Assembly: GCA_028820845.1 (NCBI GenBank)
Contig: JAPPII010000112.1
Location: forward strand, 1-45,835
Source of the DNA: Candidatus Poribacteria bacterium
Lineage (GTDB): Bacteria; Poribacteria; WGA-4E; WGA-3G
DNA: 45,835 nucleotides
Direction of reading: 5' to 3'
The notes under the pieces are model-generated. The model was not told the origin of the DNA. It did not search any database and was given only the letters and a program-made list of their open reading frames with translations. The position numbers and the translations under genes were made by a program. Positions 25,416 to 32,504 of this stretch are shown here, piece after piece (the first letter of the stretch is position 1; the number at the start of each line of letters is the position of its first letter).

Positions 25416-25881
25416 TACGAGTCCCCTTGTCGGTCTTTGGACTCTCAATCTTTTCCCCCTATTGCGGGAACTCTACACTGAAGTATTAATTCCAGAAGAA
25501 GTTCGAGGTGAATTTTTCGCGATCGAAACGGAAGTTCGCGAGGCAGCACTTAAAAGTGCGCCGTGGATTAGAACTGTCCGTTTGCGTAATCCAGAAAACA
25601 TAGCAACGCATGCGGAAGTTGATCTGGGTGAAGCTGCAGTTTTTGTCCTTGCCCAAGAGCGCGATGCACGTCTCGTGATTCTTGATGATCGGGATGCCCG
25701 ACAATACGCCGAACGCATAGGATTGCCCTTTACTGGCACGGTTGGTCTTTTGCTGGAAGCAAAGGAAAGTGGGTTTATTGATGCGGTTGCACCACTTTTA
25801 GACGTGTTACTGGAGAATGGGGTACGTCTAAGCCCATCACTCATCAGGGATGCATTACAACAAGCCGGGGAAACGTCTTGA
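25390..25881 (+). CDS. DUF3368 PIN-like toxin
   Basis: 163 residues from a GTG at 25390, preceded by GAAAGGACG. The open frame reaches back to 25291, but that extra part lies inside the TPR gene and lacks a ribosome binding site. The N-terminus VISNTSPLVGL (6-16) carries the family SNTSPL motif. DLGEAAVFVLA and RLVILDDRDARQYAE supply further acidic residues of the PIN-like nuclease site. It is the toxin partner of the upstream UPF0175 domain, in antitoxin-first order, with overlapping frames that imply coupled translation. The target RNA is unknown. Confidence 0.82.
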   Translation: MPEKPVISNTSPLVGLWTLNLFPLLRELYTEVLIPEEVRGEFFAIETEVREAALKSAPWIRTVRLRNPENIATHAEVDLGEAAVFVLAQERDARLVILDDRDARQYAERIGLPFTGTVGLLLEAKESGFIDAVAPLLDVLLENGVRLSPSLIRDALQQAGETS

Positions 25882-25908
25882 TATCCTCAACTTTTTTAAG
25901 GGAACCTA

Positions 25909-26124
25909 ATGAAATTACTTGATACCGTTGCCCTTGTAGAAGACATGCCAACTCTCAACTTATACCGCGGACAGGTCGGTACCATTGTTGAGGAATATGA
26001 ATCCGGCGTATTTGAAGTTGAGTTTAGCGATTTGGAAGGCAGGACGTATGCGTTAGAGACACTACAGGCATCGCAACTCATGCTTCTACAGTATGAACGC
26101 CTTGACGAGCGAAAATCCACTTAA
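25909..26124 (+). CDS. DUF4926 domain protein
   Basis: A 71-residue protein with the DUF4926 pattern: LLDTVALVEDMPTLNLYRGQ, then VGTIVEEYESGVFEVEFSDL and GRTYALETL. It is predicted to be a small SH3-like beta barrel. DUF4926 genes often sit near toxin-antitoxin pairs, and this one starts 27 bp after the DUF3368 toxin in the same direction, so it may belong to the module. A TTTTTTAAGGGAACC segment gives the ribosome binding site. It overlaps the convergent flippase gene by four bases. Confidence 0.8.
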   Translation: MKLLDTVALVEDMPTLNLYRGQVGTIVEEYESGVFEVEFSDLEGRTYALETLQASQLMLLQYERLDERKST

Positions 26125-27551
26125 TCAAACTGAAATCTTGACCGAAGCTCCCCAAAAATAGCAATTCCCGCACCGTAAAACACCACCGCCAACGGAATCA
26201 ATACCCAAATGGACAGAAACCCTTTCAAGAGGGTCAAACCGATACCCATCACACCACAGAGAAAGACTGCCTTTAAAAGCGTCGGCAGTATGAGAGGCGT
26301 TTCACCGAATCTGACAATATTTCTTGAAATATAGCCAATCCCAACGACAAGCAGATATCCTTCACTGATAACCATCGCCATCGCCGCACCGACATGACTG
26401 AAACGCGGGATTAGAAATAAATTAAGACAGATGTTCAGAAGTGCCGTGGTCCCCATGAGAACCGAGAACGCACGGCGTTTATCCGTCGCCCGAAGCACCG
26501 ACTGGACCGCCGTTGTTACGAAAATAAGTCCACCCGACCAACTGAGCCATTGGAGTGCCTTTGATACTTTGCCTATTTCGTCCGGTGTATAGGTTGGAAA
26601 CAGTACCCCCGTAATTTCTGAAGATAGTGTTGACAGCCCAACTGCGAACGGGAGTCCGGTCAGCACCATCCATCGCATACCAAACGTCCATGCCCCCGGA
26701 AACCTCCCTTTTTCTCGCTCCCATGCCCGCGATAACACAGGGAACATTGCCCCCATCATGAATGCCCCAGGTAGAATCGTAAAGGCGTTGACAATCGTAT
26801 ACGCCAAGCCGTACCATGTGTTGGCATCCACGCCGTCCGAACTCAGTTTCGACACCAGAATCGCATCCACTCGGAAATAGAGTAGATTGAAAAGGTTACC
26901 GATGGCAAACGGTAATGCCTGCTGCATCAACACTGTCACAATCTCTCGACTCGGTTGAAAGGCGAGTGGTGTGAAACGAAATCGAGTCAGTCCAACGCTC
27001 AAAATCAGGTTCATACAACCCGCTACCAACATGGCGTGACAGACAGTCATGAGTCCATAGTTAAACAGAATCGCGCCGCCACCGATTAAAAGAAACACGC
27101 CACGCTCGGCTATCACAGTGAGCGCTTCATATTTCATCTTTTCGTGGGCGCGAAAGACACACCGATACAACTGCGCTAAGGAATTCGCAATCTCTGCCAG
27201 TCCTAAGAAGACTATCATCTCTACGATTATCGGGGTATAGAGGAATATACCACTAACAATCATGATGGCGTAAGCAATGATTGACAGCATGCAGCGAACA
27301 ATCAGTGCGTTGCCGAGGTAATGCCGCGTCTGTTGCAAATGGAGCGTCATTTCTCGTATGAGCGGGTTTTGCATGCCGAGTTCCGTTAGACTTGCAATCA
27401 GGTTCGTGAGTGCAATTGCAACAAAATAGCCGCCAAGTTCACTTTCTGAGAAATAACGGGGCATAAGCCATATCGTTATTACGAGTGAACCCAGGCGACT
27501 GATAAGATGCGCACTAAAGAGACTCGACGTGTTTTTAAAAATACGATTCAC
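26121..27551 (-). CDS. polysaccharide flippase (MOP superfamily, Wzx/RfbX-like)
   Basis: A 476-residue inner-membrane protein with about 12-14 hydrophobic spans and no soluble domain. The opening (FKNTSSLFSAHLISRLGSLV) is typical of lipid-linked oligosaccharide flippases. Charged residues lie in the loops (GRFPGAWTFGMRW, ATDKRRAF). It would move undecaprenyl-linked repeat units outward for O-antigen, capsule or exopolysaccharide. No other wz genes adjoin it, although glycosyltransferases occur elsewhere in the window. No strong ribosome binding site precedes the ATG. Confidence 0.88.
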   Translation of the reverse strand: MNRIFKNTSSLFSAHLISRLGSLVITIWLMPRYFSESELGGYFVAIALTNLIASLTELGMQNPLIREMTLHLQQTRHYLGNALIVRCMLSIIAYAIMIVSGIFLYTPIIVEMIVFLGLAEIANSLAQLYRCVFRAHEKMKYEALTVIAERGVFLLIGGGAILFNYGLMTVCHAMLVAGCMNLILSVGLTRFRFTPLAFQPSREIVTVLMQQALPFAIGNLFNLLYFRVDAILVSKLSSDGVDANTWYGLAYTIVNAFTILPGAFMMGAMFPVLSRAWEREKGRFPGAWTFGMRWMVLTGLPFAVGLSTLSSEITGVLFPTYTPDEIGKVSKALQWLSWSGGLIFVTTAVQSVLRATDKRRAFSVLMGTTALLNICLNLFLIPRFSHVGAAMAMVISEGYLLVVGIGYISRNIVRFGETPLILPTLLKAVFLCGVMGIGLTLLKGFLSIWVLIPLAVVFYGAGIAIFGELRSRFQFD

Positions 27552-27647
27552 TGTTTCTAATTGACGTGAGTTTGATGCAACAATCCATCATTCTCACCTG
27601 TCAAACACATTCCCTATTGCTGATCGCTGACTGCTGATAGCCAATGA

Positions 27648-28328
27648 CTAATACAATCCAACTCTAACGTAGTTCGGTACCAAAGTCCAATAACTATCAG
27701 TATCTCCATTCTTTAAAAGTTCCTGACCGAGATGCGCAATTGTTGCCCCGCGTGGGACATTGAAAATCGCATCTGCAAAGTGCACCCGTTCACCGAGGTT
27801 TTCCCGAACGACATTCCCATAGGTCTCCAACCCATCCCCAACAAAGTTGATAGTGTAATCGGGTATAGTATCTGCTTTGATACGTTCCAAGAAGGCATCT
27901 ATCGGCAAGCAGAGGTCCTCGCTGAGGCGTTGCCATTTCGTGTTTCCTTTGAAAATGGCACCGTAGATTTCACTACGCCGCGCATCGAGTAGTGGGCAGA
28001 TGATACTATTTGACCATCGCAGATTGTAAGCGATTGCCTCTAAGGTTGAGACACCGATGATCGGTTTGTCAACAGCATAGCAGATAGATTTGACTGTCGC
28101 GACACCGATACGGATACCTGTGAACGATCCAGGTCCAATACCGACAGCACATCCATCTAAATCGTCCGCTGTAATGTTGCCCCATTTCAGGACGCTATCA
28201 ATCGCAGGCATCAATCTGGAGGAGTGTGCTTGGACGATATCGAGCGTATGCTCCGCCACTAAATTATCGCTATCTATTAAAGCAACACTCCCAATTGGAG
28301 TCGAGGTATCAACACCTAAAATTTTCAT
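27648..28328 (-). CDS. tsaB: tRNA threonylcarbamoyladenosine biosynthesis protein TsaB
   Basis: A 226-residue ASKHA-fold protein that scaffolds TsaD in t6A synthesis. Motifs are MKILGVDTSTPIGSVAL (1-17), QAHSSRLMPAI, and GIGPGSFTGIRIGVATVKS with the conserved GPGSFTG. It starts inside the last codons of the CfrBI-like gene (ATGA overlap 28325-28328) with no ribosome binding site of its own. Its expression therefore appears tied to translation of the restriction gene. This is an odd arrangement for a gene usually needed for growth. Confidence 0.93.
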   Translation of the reverse strand: MKILGVDTSTPIGSVALIDSDNLVAEHTLDIVQAHSSRLMPAIDSVLKWGNITADDLDGCAVGIGPGSFTGIRIGVATVKSICYAVDKPIIGVSTLEAIAYNLRWSNSIICPLLDARRSEIYGAIFKGNTKWQRLSEDLCLPIDAFLERIKADTIPDYTINFVGDGLETYGNVVRENLGERVHFADAIFNVPRGATIAHLGQELLKNGDTDSYWTLVPNYVRVGLY

Positions 28329-29317
28329 TCAAGTTCAACCAGTAATTGTGAGCCAGAATCGTTATCTTGCTCGCTTTCGATTAAAACCACCTCAGGCGTT
28401 ACAGAGTCTTGGACATCATCAGACAGAATGACAGGCAAAATTTTATCTAACGCTTCTTGAAGGTTTCCAGTAAAAGGTTTGTAAGGGATAGACAAGGTCT
28501 TTAGGACTTCTTCAAAACGTCTATATCCATTTTCAATCTGGAGTTCAACCCAGAGAATATTCTCTGAATCCATCTGTTGTTTATTGGTATCAGAAAGTTT
28601 ATTGGCTACAAGAACTCGGCCGCTGCGGGCAAATACTGCGTCAGCACTTTCAGGATTACCTTTTCCCATTAATTTCACTTCACAAGGATAATCTTTGCCT
28701 GTGTCATCAAACAGGTAAAAATCGGATTCACGTTCTGATTCTGGAAGATTTCTCTGATCGAAGTATTTTTTCGGTACTTGAAAGAGAGCGCAAAGAGCGA
28801 TCATCAAAGGTTTTTCAACTTGTTTTCCAGCAGTACTCCATAATCCGCCCCGAAGTGCTGAACGTTTCACAGCGAGTGTATTGATTACAATCAAACTCTC
28901 GTTGATGTTCAAATCGACACTCACATCCCGAAATTTTATTGTGAGAGCAACATCCATACTACCTTGTTCAGTCAAACTGTTAATGGCATCGTAGAGTGCA
29001 TCGTAGTGCTCTAAGGATGCTTCCAACACAATTTTCTTGCGAGTTGAATTATACATATTTGAGATTGTTTTCATGTTCAGACCTGAGTGAACTGCAACTT
29101 CCTCTTTGGTGAGTGAATCTGAACAGAGGAGTTCTTTTTTGTACCAATCAACTGTTATATTTTTATTTTCCAACTTAGCACAAGCAACGCGTTTAAAAAA
29201 GTCAACAACGTATTGCAAGAACTCAGCATCGATCAGAGTCAAGACTTCGGACCGGTAATCCTGTCCTGCAAGGAGTTTTCGGATAATGTTCTTAATAACA
29301 GCACCAGTAACGGTCAT
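28325..29317 (-). CDS. CfrBI-like type II restriction endonuclease
   Basis: A 330-residue protein matching the CfrBI family. The core includes SALRGGLWSTAGKQVEKPLM (153-172). The nuclease site is a PD-(D/E)xK variant: Asp199 in ESDFYLF, then Glu213 and Lys215 in YPCEVKLMG. CfrBI itself cuts CCWWGG; whether this protein has the same specificity is inference. The N-terminal 100 residues hold a helix-turn-helix-like stretch (TKEEVAVHSGLNMKTISNMY). AAAGGAACC precedes the ATG, which overlaps the methyltransferase stop by four bases. Transcription order is methyltransferase, nuclease, tsaB. Confidence 0.8.
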   Translation of the reverse strand: MTVTGAVIKNIIRKLLAGQDYRSEVLTLIDAEFLQYVVDFFKRVACAKLENKNITVDWYKKELLCSDSLTKEEVAVHSGLNMKTISNMYNSTRKKIVLEASLEHYDALYDAINSLTEQGSMDVALTIKFRDVSVDLNINESLIVINTLAVKRSALRGGLWSTAGKQVEKPLMIALCALFQVPKKYFDQRNLPESERESDFYLFDDTGKDYPCEVKLMGKGNPESADAVFARSGRVLVANKLSDTNKQQMDSENILWVELQIENGYRRFEEVLKTLSIPYKPFTGNLQEALDKILPVILSDDVQDSVTPEVVLIESEQDNDSGSQLLVELE

Positions 29318-30720
29318 GAATTTTGGTTCCTTTCAGTAAGCTGAGACTTTAATTCTGTAAGTAATAGAGACCGAGGCTTTGCATCAGTAAACAAGTTGAC
29401 ATCAAACAGTTGTTTGGCACGTTCAACATATTCGGCTTCCTTTTCACAGAGGAGAAAATACCTTTCATGAGTGAGCGCAACGTATCCGACTGTTCCACTA
29501 CCACCAAATGGATCAAAGACAAGGTCTCCTTTAAAGGAATAAAATCGCACAATACGCGTTGCTAATTCAGGTGGGAAAACTGCCGGATGAACTTTGTCTG
29601 TTGCCGGATTAATATGCCATAGGTTCGTTTTTTCATACTCCCCCATAACTTTGCTCGCCTCAACTATTTCTTTGTCGTATTGCCGAATATTCCAATCGAT
29701 GAGTTTGTTTGTTTTCTTTCGATACACCATAACGCTTTCAGTGACAGAATTCGCCTTGTAACCAAGGGGCTTACGATGTTGGAAAAATCCTCCGTTTCGG
29801 TTTTTGGAGGCATAGTCAGGTTTTGTCCAAACAATATCGTCTATAAACTCCCATCCCATGTCAGTAAGGCGCGGGTGCATATCGTAAGGGATAGCATATC
29901 TCTTACTTGAATGTGCTCGACTAATGCGCGGCACGATAACAGGTGATGTATTAAGAACAAAAAAACGTCCTTCTTTGGTAATACGATGCGTTTCCTTAAA
30001 AACAGCGGTTAGGAAGTCAAGATATGCCTCGTAGCTTTGATAAATTGTGTAGTCGCGGGCATTGTAATAAGGGGGTGATGTGAAGGTGAGATGGATTGAC
30101 TCGTCTGGAATCACTTTTAATGCCTTCTGCACGTCGGCGTGAACAATCGCATTTTTAAGAGCATCCGGACTGGATGGATGTGAAGGGTCTTTTTTGGCAT
30201 TTTGTGAGCGTGCACTTTTGTCCTTCACTTCGCTAGCAAGGTGTTCTCGGATGAGTTCATTTGGATGTTCATGTAGCGAGTCTAATGCCTTTTGGACTTC
30301 GGGTTTTTCCTTGAAGTAGAGTAGCCCGCGCAGTGCTTGTAGGATGACCTTTGGATCTGCGTCTGCAAGATGCTGCATCAAAACTGGAATTGCCTTTTCA
30401 TGCCTCATACGTCCGATTGCAGAAATTGCCTCGCGACGGGCGAGTGTGTTTTTTTCAGTGGAGGCGAGTTGGGAGAGTTCGCGTAAAAATCTGGAGTTTT
30501 TGAGTTTTCCTACGTTTTTTGCGGCGAGCGTGCGAATTTTAGGGTTCGTATGTGTGAGTAGAGGGACGAAAAGTTCACCATTGAATCCTGCTGGTAATTT
30601 ACCGAGATTATCAAGTAGAGACAAAAGAGTTGGTTCATCGCAAGTTGGTGCGAGAGCATTCTTAAAAAATTGTGAATCTGGATTTAATTTTTCTGCGTCG
30701 ATTTGGACTTTGGCAAACAT
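29314..30720 (-). CDS. DNA methyltransferase (beta class, N4-cytosine type) with N-terminal HEAT repeats
   Basis: A 468-residue fusion. Residues about 30-165 are HEAT-like helical repeats (PLLTHTNPKIRTLAAKNVGK; ARREAISAIGRMRHEKAIPV; LADADPKVILQALRGLL). Residues about 190-445 are the methyltransferase. Catalytic TSPPYYNARDY (214-224) comes first and the AdoMet motif DPFGGSGT (403-410) later, the beta-class order. The SPPY form is typical of N4-cytosine enzymes, in line with the CfrBI partner. The HEAT part is not part of the usual M.CfrBI-type enzyme and may bind DNA or a partner protein. GGAGGAAAAG precedes the ATG. Confidence 0.85.
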   Translation of the reverse strand: MFAKVQIDAEKLNPDSQFFKNALAPTCDEPTLLSLLDNLGKLPAGFNGELFVPLLTHTNPKIRTLAAKNVGKLKNSRFLRELSQLASTEKNTLARREAISAIGRMRHEKAIPVLMQHLADADPKVILQALRGLLYFKEKPEVQKALDSLHEHPNELIREHLASEVKDKSARSQNAKKDPSHPSSPDALKNAIVHADVQKALKVIPDESIHLTFTSPPYYNARDYTIYQSYEAYLDFLTAVFKETHRITKEGRFFVLNTSPVIVPRISRAHSSKRYAIPYDMHPRLTDMGWEFIDDIVWTKPDYASKNRNGGFFQHRKPLGYKANSVTESVMVYRKKTNKLIDWNIRQYDKEIVEASKVMGEYEKTNLWHINPATDKVHPAVFPPELATRIVRFYSFKGDLVFDPFGGSGTVGYVALTHERYFLLCEKEAEYVERAKQLFDVNLFTDAKPRSLLLTELKSQLTERNQNS

Positions 30721-30797
30721 GTTCTTCTCTTTTCCTCCGATCTGTATTATTTCCGTTCCTTAGTGAGCAGATCCTAAGCCCGCTACTACAGCGAGTT

Positions 30798-31634
30798 TTA
30801 ATTCAACCGCGAAAGTAGTTTATGAAGATGCTGTATGTCCCGTTCAATTGCCGCCGCATCTGGTGGCGATTCTGCGATTTGAAGGTATTTCTCAAAAGCT
30901 GCAATACCTTCACCGTAGGCGTGGTTTTTGTAATGCAGATAACCGAGCAGACGATAATCGGTTGCTGCATGAGGCAGCAACCACGTGATGCGTTCCGCCG
31001 CGATGAGTGCTTTATCGTAACGCTCAAGCAGCGTATAGGCACGCACCAAATTCCGTAGAATACGCGCTAAAATCTCCCGATCCGAGGCTTCCGCTAACAT
31101 GCGAGGTTCTAATGGCACCGATTTCCCGACCACTTCCTTGAGTTTTGCCTGAAGCAGGTCTTCACACATGAAGCGTCCCGCTTTAAAGACATCAAGGTGA
31201 ATATCTAAATGCTCACACTGGTATTTGACTAAGAAATGCCCCGGAAAATTAACACCGACAAGCGGCAACCCCGCACGCCTACCCACTTCGATGTAGACGA
31301 CGCCTAACGTGATCGGAATTCCTGTTTTGTTGTCAAGCACAGCATTCAGAAAGTTGTTCCCCAAAGCGTAGTAGTTCTCGGTATTTCCTGTAAATCCGTT
31401 TTCCTCAAAAAGGTAACGGTTCAACGCAGCGATATGGTGTTCAGCGAGCGTCGTGTCCTGAATCCGTTCTTGAACAACACTCGCCATTTCGTCTAACCGG
31501 CAGAGATAGTCCTCAATCTTAAGCGAAATGTACTCGCTTTGTGCGATGAGGAGCGCGCCCGTTGCGAGTTGCATCTCGGCATCCTCACGTTTGGCAAAGG
31601 AAAAAAATGGATCGGTTTGCTGATTTTTCGCCAT
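30798..31634 (-). CDS. SirB1 family protein (transglutaminase-like core plus TPR)
   Basis: A 278-residue SirB1-type protein. Residues about 15-170 form the transglutaminase-like core: ALNRYLFEENGFTGNTENYY, then NKTGIPITLGVVYIEVGRRAG, and GVNFPGHFLVKY with the conserved Pro-Gly-His. Residues about 195-270 carry two TPR-like units (RAYTLLERYDKALIAAERI; GYLHYKNHAYGEGIAAFEKY). The catalytic cysteine of true transglutaminases is not evident, as in other SirB1 proteins, so enzymatic activity is doubtful. It is divergent from tRNA-Ala, with a weak ribosome binding site. Confidence 0.88.
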   Translation of the reverse strand: MAKNQQTDPFFSFAKREDAEMQLATGALLIAQSEYISLKIEDYLCRLDEMASVVQERIQDTTLAEHHIAALNRYLFEENGFTGNTENYYALGNNFLNAVLDNKTGIPITLGVVYIEVGRRAGLPLVGVNFPGHFLVKYQCEHLDIHLDVFKAGRFMCEDLLQAKLKEVVGKSVPLEPRMLAEASDREILARILRNLVRAYTLLERYDKALIAAERITWLLPHAATDYRLLGYLHYKNHAYGEGIAAFEKYLQIAESPPDAAAIERDIQHLHKLLSRLN

Positions 31635-31657
31635 TTTTCTAAAGAAGCAATTTTTTC

Positions 31658-31686
31658 TTGCATTCCCTGAAGATGTATGATATAAT
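31658..31686 (+). promoter_or_regulatory. promoter of tRNA-Ala
   Basis: TTGCAT (31658-31663), 17 bp, consensus TATAAT (31681-31686), ending 18 bp before the tRNA. Confidence 0.65.
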
Positions 31687-31704
31687 TAAAGGCAATAGTC
31701 AAGT

Positions 31705-31777
<73 letters not shown>

Positions 31778-31783
31778 CCTTTT

Positions 31784-32293
31784 TTATTGCGTCTCTTGCT
31801 CCAGAGAGGGTGCAGCGTTTTCGTCTGTTTTCTGACCGCTTTGCGATCTCGCCATTTTCCGCGGGATACCATTGTCCAGGACCCCTAAAACCGTCAGATG
31901 GAGTTGTGCCCGAGTAGGCAACGTCTGAATCAGTCCTTCCTCAGTTTCGTCAATCCGTTTTTGCATCTCCTTACGTTTTACGCGGAACTCATCCAACTTT
32001 TCTTGAATTTCCACATCTGCGGCAAGCGAATCCCTTACGAGCCGGTTCAACGTCTTCAAATCAGCGACTGCCTGAATCTGTTTCTGGCGTTTGAGTTCCC
32101 AGAGTGCTTCGATTTGGGTTTTCTGCGCTTCTGACACGCCGAGATCAGCCAAGGTGACACCTTTCTGGTTTTCGTTGTTATTGTTTTGTGCCCACGCGAT
32201 AACACTGAAAAGCGCGACACACACCAGGATCCCAAAGAGACCTTTCCACCAAGGAGATCTGTGTTGCCTTTGTATCTGCTCAACATCTTGCAT
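31784..32293 (-). CDS. small secreted or anchored Spy/CpxP-like protein
   Basis: 169 residues from the ATG at 32293, with GGAGG eight bases upstream. A GTG five codons earlier overlaps that site and is less likely. A hydrophobic segment at about 16-34 (KGLFGILVCVALFSVIAWA) acts as signal peptide or anchor. Residues about 48-125 form a charged helical region (LADLGVSEAQKTQIEALWEL; RVKRKEMQKRIDETEEGL) with the LTEAQKxQI-like pattern of Spy/CpxP periplasmic proteins. Function is unproven, perhaps periplasmic chaperone or metal-stress sensing. It is convergent with tRNA-Ala. Confidence 0.6.
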   Translation of the reverse strand: MQDVEQIQRQHRSPWWKGLFGILVCVALFSVIAWAQNNNNENQKGVTLADLGVSEAQKTQIEALWELKRQKQIQAVADLKTLNRLVRDSLAADVEIQEKLDEFRVKRKEMQKRIDETEEGLIQTLPTRAQLHLTVLGVLDNGIPRKMARSQSGQKTDENAAPSLEQETQ

Positions 32294-32401
32294 AATTTGT
32301 ACCTCCACCTCCGGTAGCGGGTTTCAGACGTTCTCATACTTAATAGTAACACGGAGTATAGCGGATGTCAAGGGTAAACGGAGCGAAGCCCAGAAATACC
32401 C

Positions 32402-32430
32402 TTGACAAAAAATACCCTGTCTATTACAAT
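32402..32430 (+). promoter_or_regulatory. promoter of the Ski2-like helicase gene
   Basis: TTGACA (32402-32407), 17 bp, TACAAT (32425-32430). GGAGAG lies about 10 bases before the ATG at 32505. Confidence 0.6.
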
Positions 32431-32504
32431 TACTTTAGAGTAATATCACATCTCAGACTGCATAAGGTTATGCAAAGAGGGATTAGCGTGCAAAGGAGAG
32501 TTGA

